DNA of 64,000 bases from Virgibacillus_O xinjiangensis (GTDB lineage Bacteria > Bacillota > Bacilli > Bacillales > Amphibacillaceae). The DNA lies in assembly GCF_042643145.1 (NCBI RefSeq), contig NZ_JBHRSA010000003.1:1-64000 (forward strand). Direction: 5' to 3'. This document shows, piece by piece, positions 24,381 through 34,515 of the stretch (positions are counted from its first letter, which is position 1; the number at the start of each line of letters is the position of its first letter). A program made the position numbers and the translations under genes. Below the pieces are notes generated by a model. The model was not told the origin of the DNA. It worked only from the letters and a program-made list of their open reading frames with translations, and searched no databases.

Positions 24381-27300
24381 ATGGATTATCATCAACTACC
24401 AGAAGCGCAAGGCCTTTACCGTCCTGAGTTTGAACATGATGCGTGCGGCATCGGCTTATATGCAGAGATGAACGGAAATCCGAACCATGATATTGTCCGA
24501 AAGGGACTGGAAATGCTGCGCAGGCTCGATCATCGCGCCGGCCAGGGGAGTGATCCTTTGACAGGGGATGGGGCCGGATTGATGGTACAGGTACCTGATC
24601 AGTATTTCCGAAAGGTGCTGACAGATATAGAACTGCCGGAACAAGGAAGGTATGGTGTAGGGATGATTTTCTTCTCCCAAAACGATGAAGCGAGGGAGGA
24701 GATGGAACAGAAAATCAATGGGTTTATTGAGCAGGAAGGGCAAAGGGTGCTCGGATGGAGGTCGGTCCCTGTGAAGCCGGATGTGCTCGGTGAACAAGGG
24801 CGTTCCAGTTGTCCGGTCATCCGCCAGGTGTTCATCGGAGCGGATGCATCGATCGAGGAAGAAATAGAGTTGGAGCGGAAGTTGTATTTGATTCGCAAGC
24901 AGGCGGAGAATGCAGCAAGGGGAAAGGAAGATCGGTTCTATTTCACCAGTCTTTCTACGCAGACGATTGTCTACAAGGGTCTGCTGACACCGGAGCAAGT
25001 GGATGCATTCTATCTCGATTTGCAGGATGAGGATTTCGTGTCCGCCTTTTCCCTCGTGCACTCCCGGTTCAGTACCAACACATTCCCGAGCTGGGAAAGG
25101 GCCCACCCGAACCGTTACCTCATGCATAATGGCGAGATCAATACATTGAGGGGCAATGTCAATTGGATGCGTGCTCGGGAAGGGCAGCTTGTTTCCGAAG
25201 CATTCGGTAATGATCTGGATAAAGTATTTCCGATACTGGACCCGGATGGAAGCGACTCCTCCATTCTCGATAATGCATTGGAATTCTTTGTGCTGGCCGG
25301 CAGACGGCCTGCCCATGCAGCCATGATGATGATTCCGGAACCATGGGTGAACAATCCGCATATGTCTCCGGAAAAGAGAGCTTTCTATGAGTACCACAGC
25401 ACCTTGATGGAGCCGTGGGACGGACCTACTGCCATATCCTTTACGGATGGAAAACAGATTGGGGCTATTCTTGATCGGAATGGTCTGCGCCCGGCAAGGT
25501 ATTATGTGACCAAAGACGACTATCTTATTTTCTCCTCGGAAGTCGGTGTCATCGATGTGGAAGAGGAAAACGTCCTGTATAAAGATAGACTGAGCCCAGG
25601 GAAAATGCTCCTGCTTGACTTGGAAGAAGGCCGGATCATTTCGGATGAGGAGATCAAAGAAGAAATGGCAGCGGGCGAGCCCTATCAGGATTGGCTGGAT
25701 GACCAGCTGATGGAATTGGAGGACGGAAAAGAGGAAGAGGCAGAGCATTCCTTGCAAGACTTGCTGAAACGGCAGAAAGCATTCGGGTACACGTATGAGG
25801 ATGTACAGAAATATCTGGTGCCGTTGGTCAGTGAGAAAAAGGATCCGATCGGTGCCATGGGGAATGATGTGCCACTGGCGATATTATCCGACCGGCCGCA
25901 ATCACTATTTTCCTATTTCAAGCAATTATTCGCCCAGGTAACGAACCCTCCGATCGATGCCTACCGAGAACAGCTGGTAACGTCGACGATGACACTTTTG
26001 GGTGCAGAAGGCAATATCCTCCACCCTGATCAGACCAACTGCCGCAGACTGAAATCGGCTTCACCAGTGCTTTCCGGCCAACAGATGAGGCGTCTGAAAA
26101 ATAATGAGTTTGATGGGTTTGAAGCAGAAATCATTCCTGCTCTGTTTGAAAATGATTTGGAAGCGGCACTGGAGGAAGTCTTCCGTTTTGCGGAGGATGC
26201 GATCGAACGAGGGATCAGCCTGTTGATTCTGTCGGACAGGGAAATGGATGAAACCAGAACAGCTATCCCATCCTTGCTTGTGGTAAGTGCGCTGCATCAG
26301 CATCTCATCCGTCAGGGAACCCGGACAAAGGTGAGCATTGTCGCGGAAAGCGGAGAGGCGAGAGAGGTCCATCATTTTGCTGCATTGATCGGCTATGGTG
26401 CAGATGCCATCCATCCTTATCTCGCATTGCAGACCATCCACCAGGCGATCGAGGAAGGGATGCTTCACGAAGATTACTCGGAGGCAGTGAGGAAGTATAT
26501 CGATGGCATCACCGAGGGCGTGGTGAAAGTCATGTCCAAAATGGGCATATCCACTGTCCAAAGCTATCGGGGTGCGCAAATTTTCGTAGCCGTAGGGATC
26601 AGCCGGGAGGTCATCGACCGATACTTCACCGGTACCGCCTCGCAAATTGGCGGCATTGGCATGGAAACCATTGCCGAAGAAGCCAAGAAACGTCATCAGC
26701 AGGCATATGCAGATGACATCGACGGAGCATTGGATTCAGGCTCTGATTTCCAGTGGAGACGAACAGGGGAACATCATGCTTTCAACCCGACAACCATCCA
26801 CAAGCTCCAGTGGGCCTGCCGGAGAGGGGATTATGATCTTTTTAAAGAATATTCCACTGCAGCTAATGAGGAGCGCCTCAGTTTCCTGAGAAACCTGTTC
26901 CGTTTCAAGAAAAAAGAAGATGCATTGCCGCTCTCGGAAGTGGAAGCAGCCGATTCCATCGTCAAACGCTTCAAGACAGGCGCAATGTCGTTCGGCTCCT
27001 TGAGTCAGGAAGCGCATGAGGCATTGGCCATCGCCATGAACCGGATCGGTGGAAGAAGCAACAGTGGGGAAGGTGGAGAAGACCCGAAACGTTTCATCCC
27101 AGATGCGAATGGAGATCTCGCAAGAAGCTCGATTAAACAAATCGCTTCCGGACGGTTTGGCGTCAACAGCCACTATCTGGTGAATGCTGATGAATTGCAG
27201 ATCAAAATGGCGCAGGGTGCCAAGCCTGGTGAAGGCGGCCAGCTGCCTGGGAATAAAGTGTACCCTTGGGTAGCCGAAGTGCGTGGTTCCACACCGGGTG

Positions 27301-28943
27301 TCGGGCTCATTTCACCGCCACCGCATCATGATATCTATTCGATCGAGGACCTTGCCCAGCTGATCCATGATCTGAAAAATGCCAATCGTGATGCACGGAT
27401 CAGTGTCAAGCTCGTGGCCAAAGCGGGTATCGGCACGATTGCGGCAGGTGTGGCGAAGGGCTCTGCCGATGTAATTTCGGTCAGCGGCTATGACGGAGGG
27501 ACAGGTGCCTCTCCGAGAACGAGTATCAAGCATAGCGGCCTGCCATGGGAACTAGGTCTGTCCGAAACCCATCAGACCTTGATGCTGAATGGCTTGAGGG
27601 ACCGGGTAGTACTGGAAACCGATGGAAAATTGATGACCGGGAAAGATGTGGTAATGGCCGCGATTCTTGGAGCAGAGGAATACGGATTTGCTACTGCACC
27701 ACTTGTCGTACTTGGCTGTGTGATGATGCGTCTATGCCATGTGGACACTTGCCCGGTAGGGGTTGCCACTCAAAATCCGGAATTGAGGAAGAAGTTCATG
27801 GGTGATCCTGATCATGTGGTGAATTTCATGTACTATATTGCCGAGGAAGTCCGCGAAATCATGGCGGAGCTCGGGTTCCGGACAATGGATGAATTGATTG
27901 GACGCACAGATGTGCTGGAAGTGAGCGACAGGGCGAAGAACCACTGGAAAGCAGGTTCATTGGATCTTTCTACCCTATTGTTCCAGGCAGAAGGCACACG
28001 CACTTGCAAAACCACCCAGGATCATAAGCTGGAGGAAAGCCTTGATATGAGAGAATTGCTGCCAGCTGTTGAAAATGCCATCGAGAATCAGGAACCGGTG
28101 GATGTTGCGTTGGCGATCACCAATACCGACCGGGTGGCAGGGACCATTGTAGGCAGTGAAATTTCCAAGCGTTACGCAAGTGCAGGACTGCCAGAGGACA
28201 CGATTACCCTCCGGTTCCATGGGTCTGCGGGCCAGAGTTTCGGTGCGTATATACCAAAAGGCATGACGATGCGGCTGACCGGAGATGCCAATGACTATGT
28301 CGGCAAGGGGCTGTCCGGCGGGAAAATCATTGTCAACGCACCGGAGCAGGAAGGAAGGCATGAATCGGAACAAGTGATCATTGGGAATGTCGCCTTCTAT
28401 GGTGCAACGGCTGGTGAAGCCTATATCAATGGCTATGCAGGAGAGCGTTTTGCGGTACGGAATAGTGGATCGGACGTAGTGGTCGAAGGGATCGGTGACC
28501 ATGGTTGTGAATATATGACCGGCGGCCGTGTCGTGGTCCTCGGGAACGTTGGCAAGAACTTTGCGGCGGGCATGTCCGGTGGTGTCGCCTATGTCCTGGC
28601 TGATGATGCAGAAAAGTTCCAGAAACTGTGCAATATGGAAATGATCACGTTGGAGAAGCTGGATGCGGAGAAGGAAGTGGAAGAGGTAAAAGAAATGATT
28701 CGTCGGCACTCCAATTACACGGACAGTAGAAAAGCTTCCTTCGTCCTTGACCAGTGGGAAGACGTCCGGCAGAAATTCGTGAAGGTGATCCCGAAAGATT
28801 ATAAAGCGATGCTTGCCAGGATGGATTACTACAAGCAGCAGGGCTTGAAAGAGGAAGAGGCAGCCATGCATGCTTTCGAGGAGAAGAAACAGAAGAAGGC
28901 GGCCACTGCTCCTGTGAAAAATGAAAAATTAGTGACTTTATGA
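24381..28943 (+). CDS. gltA: glutamate synthase large subunit
   Basis: Large subunit (1520 residues, normal length) of NADPH-GOGAT, which makes two glutamates from glutamine and 2-oxoglutarate. The order is: class II glutaminase domain with nucleophile Cys22 exposed by removal of a short propeptide (residues 1-21); central domain; FMN-binding synthase barrel (about 830-1200); 3Fe-4S cluster motif CVMMRLCHVDTCPVG (about 1113-1127); and C-terminal beta-helix with repeated GXXGXXXG turns (about 1230-1480). The name follows Bacillus usage; other species call this subunit gltB. RBS GGAGG. The small subunit follows after 21 bp. Confidence 0.97.
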   Translation: MDYHQLPEAQGLYRPEFEHDACGIGLYAEMNGNPNHDIVRKGLEMLRRLDHRAGQGSDPLTGDGAGLMVQVPDQYFRKVLTDIELPEQGRYGVGMIFFSQNDEAREEMEQKINGFIEQEGQRVLGWRSVPVKPDVLGEQGRSSCPVIRQVFIGADASIEEEIELERKLYLIRKQAENAARGKEDRFYFTSLSTQTIVYKGLLTPEQVDAFYLDLQDEDFVSAFSLVHSRFSTNTFPSWERAHPNRYLMHNGEINTLRGNVNWMRAREGQLVSEAFGNDLDKVFPILDPDGSDSSILDNALEFFVLAGRRPAHAAMMMIPEPWVNNPHMSPEKRAFYEYHSTLMEPWDGPTAISFTDGKQIGAILDRNGLRPARYYVTKDDYLIFSSEVGVIDVEEENVLYKDRLSPGKMLLLDLEEGRIISDEEIKEEMAAGEPYQDWLDDQLMELEDGKEEEAEHSLQDLLKRQKAFGYTYEDVQKYLVPLVSEKKDPIGAMGNDVPLAILSDRPQSLFSYFKQLFAQVTNPPIDAYREQLVTSTMTLLGAEGNILHPDQTNCRRLKSASPVLSGQQMRRLKNNEFDGFEAEIIPALFENDLEAALEEVFRFAEDAIERGISLLILSDREMDETRTAIPSLLVVSALHQHLIRQGTRTKVSIVAESGEAREVHHFAALIGYGADAIHPYLALQTIHQAIEEGMLHEDYSEAVRKYIDGITEGVVKVMSKMGISTVQSYRGAQIFVAVGISREVIDRYFTGTASQIGGIGMETIAEEAKKRHQQAYADDIDGALDSGSDFQWRRTGEHHAFNPTTIHKLQWACRRGDYDLFKEYSTAANEERLSFLRNLFRFKKKEDALPLSEVEAADSIVKRFKTGAMSFGSLSQEAHEALAIAMNRIGGRSNSGEGGEDPKRFIPDANGDLARSSIKQIASGRFGVNSHYLVNADELQIKMAQGAKPGEGGQLPGNKVYPWVAEVRGSTPGVGLISPPPHHDIYSIEDLAQLIHDLKNANRDARISVKLVAKAGIGTIAAGVAKGSADVISVSGYDGGTGASPRTSIKHSGLPWELGLSETHQTLMLNGLRDRVVLETDGKLMTGKDVVMAAILGAEEYGFATAPLVVLGCVMMRLCHVDTCPVGVATQNPELRKKFMGDPDHVVNFMYYIAEEVREIMAELGFRTMDELIGRTDVLEVSDRAKNHWKAGSLDLSTLLFQAEGTRTCKTTQDHKLEESLDMRELLPAVENAIENQEPVDVALAITNTDRVAGTIVGSEISKRYASAGLPEDTITLRFHGSAGQSFGAYIPKGMTMRLTGDANDYVGKGLSGGKIIVNAPEQEGRHESEQVIIGNVAFYGATAGEAYINGYAGERFAVRNSGSDVVVEGIGDHGCEYMTGGRVVVLGNVGKNFAAGMSGGVAYVLADDAEKFQKLCNMEMITLEKLDAEKEVEEVKEMIRRHSNYTDSRKASFVLDQWEDVRQKFVKVIPKDYKAMLARMDYYKQQGLKEEEAAMHAFEEKKQKKAATAPVKNEKLVTL

Positions 28944-28964
28944 AAGGGAAGGAGAGCGTAAGCG

Positions 28965-30461
28965 ATGGGGAAACTAACAGGGTTTATCGACTATAAGCGG
29001 GAAAACAGGAAGGAACGTGACCCCGTTGAACGGATAAAGGACTGGCAGGAATACGATGCTCCTTTCTCTGATGAAGTGTTGAGCAGACAAGGGGCAAGGT
29101 GTATGGACTGTGGTACGCCTTTCTGTCAGATGGGGGAGGAGATTCAAGGTGTCACCTCCGGCTGTCCGATCTACAACCTGATTCCGGAATGGAATGACTT
29201 GGTATACAAAGGGCAGTGGAAAGAGGCGCTGAACCGGCTGATGAAGACCAATAACTTCCCGGAATTCACCGGGAGGGTCTGCCCGGCACCGTGTGAGGGC
29301 TCCTGTACGGTAGCCATCAATGATCCTGCTGTAACCATCAAGAGCATCGAGCGGACCATCATCGACAAGGGATTCGAGAACGGGTGGATCACACCAAGGG
29401 TGCCAAAAGAGCGGACAGGGAAGAAGGTGGCCATTATCGGTTCCGGTCCCGCCGGGCTTGCGGCTGCCGACCAGTTGAACCAAGCCGGACATACGGTGAC
29501 AGTCTTTGAACGGGATGACCGTGCCGGCGGCCTGCTGATGTATGGGATTCCGAACATGAAGCTGGATAAGGATGTCGTTGAGCGGCGTGTCCGTCTGCTG
29601 GAGCAGGAGGGAATCGATTTTATCTTGAATACCGAGGTGGGCAGGGATATTTCCGCAGAGGAAGTGAAGGCCGACTATGATACCGTACTTCTTTGTACAG
29701 GGGCCCAGAAGCAGAGGGACCTTGTCATCGAGGGCAGGGAAGCGGATGGTGTGCATTTTGCCATGGATTACCTGAAGGAATCCACCAAAAAGCTGCTTGG
29801 ATCAGAAGTGGAGGAGGAGCAGTCCATCGATGCAGTAGGGAAGGATGTCATCGTCATCGGTGGTGGTGACACAGGAGCAGACTGCATTGCAACTGCTCTG
29901 CGACAGAACTGCCGCAGTATCGTCCAATTCGGCAAACATCCGAAACTTCCGCTGGTACGTACGGAAGCCAATATGTGGCCGCAATATCCGAATGTATTCA
30001 GTGTCGAGTATGCCCATAAGGAGGCCACGGCAGCATTCGGAGAGGACCCGAGGCAATATTCCATCCAGACAAAACGCTTCGTCAAAGATGAACAAGGCAA
30101 TCTGAAAGAATTGCATACGGTCGAGATGGAGAAAGTCCAGGATGAACATGGGCAAATGGCCTACAGGGAAATCCCCGGGACGGAAAAAGTATGGCCTGCA
30201 CAGCTGGTGTTCATTGCAATCGGTTTTGAAGGACCGGAGCAAGAGGTGCTCGAAAGCTTCGGGGTGAAAACATTCAACCAAAAGGCAGATGCCAAATACG
30301 GTACCTTCGAAACAAATGAAGAACATGTCTTTGCTGCAGGTGATGCAAGACGGGGGCAGAGCCTGATTGTCTGGGCCATCAACGAAGGTCGTGAGCTGGC
30401 CCATGAAGTGGATGAGCAGCTGATGGGGAAAACGGCCTTGCCATCTTATCTGGAATCATGA
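28965..30461 (+). CDS. gltB: glutamate synthase small subunit
   Basis: Small subunit (498 residues) of NADPH-GOGAT that takes electrons from NADPH to the large subunit. The N-terminal Cys clusters for 4Fe-4S centres are visible (CMDCGTPFC, GCPIYNLIPEW, CPAPCEGSC). FAD binding is at GSGPAGLAAADQL (about 163-175) and NADPH binding at GGGDTGADC (about 302-310). Named gltB by Bacillus convention (gltD elsewhere). A ribosome binding site GGAAGGAGAG lies in the 21-bp gap. The operon ends at a strong terminator. Confidence 0.96.
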   Translation: MGKLTGFIDYKRENRKERDPVERIKDWQEYDAPFSDEVLSRQGARCMDCGTPFCQMGEEIQGVTSGCPIYNLIPEWNDLVYKGQWKEALNRLMKTNNFPEFTGRVCPAPCEGSCTVAINDPAVTIKSIERTIIDKGFENGWITPRVPKERTGKKVAIIGSGPAGLAAADQLNQAGHTVTVFERDDRAGGLLMYGIPNMKLDKDVVERRVRLLEQEGIDFILNTEVGRDISAEEVKADYDTVLLCTGAQKQRDLVIEGREADGVHFAMDYLKESTKKLLGSEVEEEQSIDAVGKDVIVIGGGDTGADCIATALRQNCRSIVQFGKHPKLPLVRTEANMWPQYPNVFSVEYAHKEATAAFGEDPRQYSIQTKRFVKDEQGNLKELHTVEMEKVQDEHGQMAYREIPGTEKVWPAQLVFIAIGFEGPEQEVLESFGVKTFNQKADAKYGTFETNEEHVFAAGDARRGQSLIVWAINEGRELAHEVDEQLMGKTALPSYLES

Positions 30462-30523
30462 TCCACGTACTTGTTGCAAGGATAATAGAAGAAATAATGG
30501 AGATGCATGACGGAATAAACACG

Positions 30524-30562
30524 CAAAAGCGCCAATCCTCGAGGGGGTTGGCGCTTTTTTGC
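30524..30562. terminator. terminator of gltAB
   Basis: Stem AAAAGCGCCAA/TTGGCGCTTTT with T-run. Its inverted A-run also suits the convergent TetR gene. Confidence 0.88.
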
Positions 30563-30571
30563 GTGGTGGAC

Positions 30572-31186
30572 TCAAGCCCTGATCGCCTTCATATACAGAC
30601 GGGTGCCGATGTCGGCTAGTTCCTCCTCGCTCAAGTCATTCTCTGTCTTCATCTGCTGTAAGCTCACGGAGGAGATGATCCCGGAGAGAGTTCCCAAAAG
30701 GATGGAGGGCGGAACCGTCGAATCAATCAAGCCTTCTGATTGGCCATCCTTCAGCAAGGGGATGAAATATTCGGCAATGGTATCTTCCACTTGTTGTAGA
30801 TCCTTTTGTTTGCTCTTCAGGAATATCGAGAGCTCCCCAAGGGAGGACAGGAATGATAGAGACAGCGATGAATTCTTTTGTAAAAAGTTCAAGATGCTCC
30901 TATAAATAAAAGATTCGATTTGTTCGATGACTGGAAGGTCCGTCGAGATCTTCTCATCAAGATGCTGCAAGAAGCTTGGCAAGTCACCGAAAAGCAGATG
31001 GAAGATAAGATCCTCCTTTGATTTGAAATGTCGGTAGAGGGTGACTTTCGTAATTCCTACACGGGCGGCTATTTCGTCCATGGACATGTCATAATAGCCT
31101 TTTTCCTTTAACAGTGCTTCTGTGACTTCAAGAATATAAGCTTCCCGCTGTTGTTGGATTTGTTTTCTGGAAAATGGTCCTGTCAT
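30572..31186 (-). CDS. TetR-family repressor
   Basis: DNA-binding regulator of 204 residues. The helix-turn-helix is residues 28-50 (MSMDEIAARVGITKVTLYRHFKSKEDL); the rest is a helical ligand domain. The start at 31186 follows AAGGACTGAG; in-frame upstream codons to 31246 lack a site. It is divergent from the arylsulfotransferase gene, so that gene is its likely target; a 10-bp palindrome over that promoter's -10 box is a candidate operator. Ligand unknown. Confidence 0.85.
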   Translation of the reverse strand: MTGPFSRKQIQQQREAYILEVTEALLKEKGYYDMSMDEIAARVGITKVTLYRHFKSKEDLIFHLLFGDLPSFLQHLDEKISTDLPVIEQIESFIYRSILNFLQKNSSLSLSFLSSLGELSIFLKSKQKDLQQVEDTIAEYFIPLLKDGQSEGLIDSTVPPSILLGTLSGIISSVSLQQMKTENDLSEEELADIGTRLYMKAIRA

Positions 31187-31391
31187 ACACTCAGTCCTTA
31201 TTATTGCATTTTCGGAGAAGTCTCCCGTTAGATCCATTCGTTGCACGGAGGTGTTTCTCCCCCATTACTATACGATGATTATATCATGCCATAACCTTTT
31301 GTGGGGATGCATCATCCCCTTATTACTTTTGGACTATTTTTACAACCACTCTATGAAATTAGTTGATTTTCAAATGAGGGTAAAGTTATGA

Positions 31392-31430
31392 TTGTAAACG
31401 TTAGGTAAATTAGTATACTATCAGTTTACA
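31392..31430 (+). promoter_or_regulatory. promoter with palindromes before the arylsulfotransferase
   Basis: TTGTAA, 16 bp, TATACT (31392-31419). The -10 box lies inside the perfect palindrome TAGTATACTA (31411-31420). A wider perfect inverted repeat, TGTAAAC (31393-31399) and GTTTACA (31424-31430), brackets the promoter. These are good candidate sites for the divergent TetR protein. Confidence 0.6.
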
Positions 31431-31466
31431 TTAGTGGACTGTGACACAACAAGGGAGGACAAAACC

Positions 31467-33551
31467 ATGAGATTCAGAAAAACAGCGCTTACTGCAGTTG
31501 CTTTCTTGCTTCTGTTGACATGCTCTGCGCCAACATTGGCAGTGGATGCGCAAGGGAAGCCGGAATGGTCGGGTAATCAGCAGGCTGCCGATAATGTACC
31601 GGACAGTGATGTGCTGGAAACCCAAACCACGCTGGAACAGAGCCTGAAAAAAGAGTACAAAAAAGGCGATTATACGTTAGCCGATCCGTTGGTCGCGGAA
31701 GATCCATATGGATGGTCGCCGCTGACGGCACTTGTCTTATTTGAAACAGATCGGCAATCAAAAGTGACGGTGGAGGTTGAAGGAAAAGACGAACATACCG
31801 GCGTCAAGCATACCTTCGATGAATTTACCAAGAAACATCAGGTGCCTGTTTATGGGCTGTATGCTGGAACGGACAATAAAGTGACTATTACCATCACGGA
31901 TAAAAAAGGAAACAAGGAATCAAACGAATTGACGATCACAACCGATCCGTTGCCTGAATCCATACAGGAGGTGGAGGTGAAAACAGCAAACCCGGAGAAA
32001 ATGAAGGATGGGCTCACGTTCACCAGTAATATGTTTGCTTTTGATGTGAATGGAGATGTGCGCTGGTACATAAATTCCGCTGATTACCAGGAAGCCCCGA
32101 TTGAGGAGCAAAGTTCGATGACGAGGCTCGAAAATGGGAATTTCCTCGTGCAGACCGATCAGCTGCAGGCACCAGTCTATTATAAGACCGGCCTGCTGGA
32201 AATGGATCTGATGGGCAAAGTGTATAAGATTTATAATGTAAACGGGCAGCATCACGATGCAGTGGAGCTCCCGAATGGCAACATTCTTACACTGGCTGAA
32301 AAAGAGCATGCCAAGACGGTAGAAGATTATGCCATTGAGATCCACCGGAACTCCGGCAAAATTGTCAATGAGTATGAGCTTGGGGAAATTGTCCAAATGG
32401 AAGGTGGAATTTCCAATGAGCAGTATATTCATGAAACGATCGAAGGCTTCCGTGAACTGATGCCTGATGCCTCGGAGGAAGAAATCAAACAGCAGGCGAT
32501 CGCTTTCAATAAAAAAGATTACTTGCATGTAAATTCCATTTTCTACGTGGAGGAAGACAATTCCATCATCTTTTCTTCCCGGCACCAGGATGCTGTCGTT
32601 AAATTTGACAAAGCGACAGGAGAAGTAATCTGGGTTCTGAGTGATCCGGACAGAGGGGAGTGGCCGGAAGAGCTTCAGGATAAACTGCTTACACCGGTAG
32701 GGGAAGATTTCCAATGGCAGTATGGCCAGCATGCCGTTTCTCAATTGGACAACGGCAATATCCTTCTCTATGACAACGGGAATGGGCGGACGGAAGATGT
32801 GAACGACAATTATTCACGCGCCGTTGAATATAAAATAGATAAAGAGAATAGGACCGTCGAACAGGTATGGAGTTATGGAGAGGAACGTGGGAGTGAAGAT
32901 TTCACACCGTTTATATCGGACGCGGATCATCTTGGCGGCAACAGCTACCTCATGACATTCGGAGGTCATATTACGAATGATGATGGAGAAGTAATCGGCA
33001 ATCTGTTCTCCCAGACCCTGCCAGAGAATTATGTGGAGGGAACCGTTGTCGAAGTAGTGGATGATGAAGTCGTATTGGAAGCAGACCTTGGCTATACCTA
33101 TCGAACCGAGCGGAATGTATTGTATGTGGAAGAGGATGAATATGACCTCGGGAAGAAAAAAGCCAAACGGCTTGGAGAGCTCCATGAAACTCCACAAGCA
33201 GAAATCAACTTTTCACCGGAAGACGCCGCAGCATTAAGCCCCTCCGCTTTAGCGTGGGAGGAATTCCAGGATGAAGGCAACCTGCTGGCTATAAAAGGCA
33301 GCGTCGAAACCGAATCAGATACCAATGATGTGTATCTGGTGCTTGATCCGTTGAAACATGGAGTGTCCTTAACCTATCACGCTGGAACCAATGGAAACAT
33401 CCACGCGCCTGTACCGGGAATGGCCGCCAACCCATACCAGGTGAGCAAAACCGGGCTACCGAATGGTACATATTCCATCGATATCTTGGTTCGGGATGCG
33501 AGCGGCAAGGATTATTATACGGAGACAGGATATTACTGGACAGTGAAATAA
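31467..33551 (+). CDS. aryl-sulfate sulfotransferase (ASST family)
   Basis: Exported enzyme of 694 residues expected to move a sulfuryl group between phenolic compounds without PAPS. An N-terminal signal peptide (about 1-25, cut near TLA-VDA) precedes an N-terminal beta domain and a six-bladed propeller with the family's histidines in NVNGQHHDAVELPNGNI, KDYLHVNSIFY, SSRHQDAVVKFD and YGQHAVSQLDNGNIL. The catalytic His is probably one of these; I did not assign it. The start at 31467 follows AGGGAGG. A partner DsbL/DsbI pair, used by Gram-negative ASST, is not present. Physiological donor and acceptor are unknown. Confidence 0.88.
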   Translation: MRFRKTALTAVAFLLLLTCSAPTLAVDAQGKPEWSGNQQAADNVPDSDVLETQTTLEQSLKKEYKKGDYTLADPLVAEDPYGWSPLTALVLFETDRQSKVTVEVEGKDEHTGVKHTFDEFTKKHQVPVYGLYAGTDNKVTITITDKKGNKESNELTITTDPLPESIQEVEVKTANPEKMKDGLTFTSNMFAFDVNGDVRWYINSADYQEAPIEEQSSMTRLENGNFLVQTDQLQAPVYYKTGLLEMDLMGKVYKIYNVNGQHHDAVELPNGNILTLAEKEHAKTVEDYAIEIHRNSGKIVNEYELGEIVQMEGGISNEQYIHETIEGFRELMPDASEEEIKQQAIAFNKKDYLHVNSIFYVEEDNSIIFSSRHQDAVVKFDKATGEVIWVLSDPDRGEWPEELQDKLLTPVGEDFQWQYGQHAVSQLDNGNILLYDNGNGRTEDVNDNYSRAVEYKIDKENRTVEQVWSYGEERGSEDFTPFISDADHLGGNSYLMTFGGHITNDDGEVIGNLFSQTLPENYVEGTVVEVVDDEVVLEADLGYTYRTERNVLYVEEDEYDLGKKKAKRLGELHETPQAEINFSPEDAAALSPSALAWEEFQDEGNLLAIKGSVETESDTNDVYLVLDPLKHGVSLTYHAGTNGNIHAPVPGMAANPYQVSKTGLPNGTYSIDILVRDASGKDYYTETGYYWTVK

Positions 33552-33559
33552 TAGGGAAT

Positions 33560-33604
33560 AAAACGATCAGCAAGAACCTGGAGCGGCTCTTCTGGTCGTT
33601 TTTT
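33560..33604 (+). terminator. terminator of the arylsulfotransferase gene
   Basis: Stem AACGATCAG/CTGGTCGTT (one wobble) followed by six T. Confidence 0.75.
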
Positions 33605-33700
33605 CTTTTCTCCTGGCAACGGCGCTGTCCATGATGTTTGGTTCCTGGAACCAAAGGGGTAGAGATTTGTATCGTATTGATGAAGAAAGGAAGGTCATCC

Positions 33701-34318
33701 ATGTCTCTGAAAGCATTGTATTTGAACACATCATTGAAAAAGAGTGGGGAGACTTCTAACACCGAAGCCCTTATCGAAAAGTCCATCGAGTGGATGAAGA
33801 AAGAGAATGTTGACACAGAAGTCCTCCGGATTGCAGATCATACCATCATACCTGGAATGAGCCCGGATATGGGTGAGGGGGACGAATGGCCACAAATCAT
33901 GGATAAAGTCATGCAGGCTGACATCATCATCATGGGGACACCGATCTGGAATGGAGAAAAAAGCAGCCTGGCGTCCCTGGTGATGGAACGGTTATATGCC
34001 CAGAGTGGGGAAACAAACGACCAAGGGCAATCCATCTATTACAACAAAGTTTTCGGTTCCCTGGTCACAGGGAACGAAGATGGAGCGAAAGAGGCAGGGA
34101 GGTCCATTCTCTTTGGCATGGTAAACCTCGGATTTACGGTCCCGCCTAATGTGAATGCTTACTGGGTCGGTGAAGCAGGCCCCGGCCCATCGTACATTGA
34201 AGCAGGGCAGGATAGTGAGTTCACCGAAAAATACACGGAAATGATGTCATACAATCTCATCCATTTTGCCCGGATGCTTAAAAGCAACCCGATTCCGGCA
34301 GAGGGCAATGTCATGTGA
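33701..34318 (+). CDS. flavodoxin-fold NAD(P)H-dependent oxidoreductase
   Basis: Cytosolic FMN-binding protein of 205 residues of the NADPH-dependent FMN reductase/flavodoxin-like family. The N-terminal strand and phosphate loop are LYLNTSLKKSGETSNTEAL; the second flavin loop is GTPIWNGEKSSLASLVMERL. The start follows GAAAGGAAGG; the frame from 33638 lacks a site. It stands alone and ends at a terminator. Substrate not predictable. Confidence 0.82.
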   Translation: MSLKALYLNTSLKKSGETSNTEALIEKSIEWMKKENVDTEVLRIADHTIIPGMSPDMGEGDEWPQIMDKVMQADIIIMGTPIWNGEKSSLASLVMERLYAQSGETNDQGQSIYYNKVFGSLVTGNEDGAKEAGRSILFGMVNLGFTVPPNVNAYWVGEAGPGPSYIEAGQDSEFTEKYTEMMSYNLIHFARMLKSNPIPAEGNVM

Positions 34319-34334
34319 TGAAGGCATTGGAATA

Positions 34335-34374
34335 GAGCGGTCAGTTCATCCTGAAATGGAGCTGGCCGCTTTTT
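34335..34374 (+). terminator. terminator of the flavodoxin-like gene
   Basis: Stem AGCGGTCAG/CTGGCCGCT with T-run. Confidence 0.8.
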
Positions 34375-34515
34375 CTATGGGCCGTCCATGGAAAATGGTT
34401 TTCCACGTGGTATGATGTGCCTATTTTCTGAATATACCGTGCCTTATGGGGTGGGGTTTGATAAAATGAAAACCATGATGCTCTGTGTAAGGATAAACAG
34501 AGAAGGGGTGATCGT

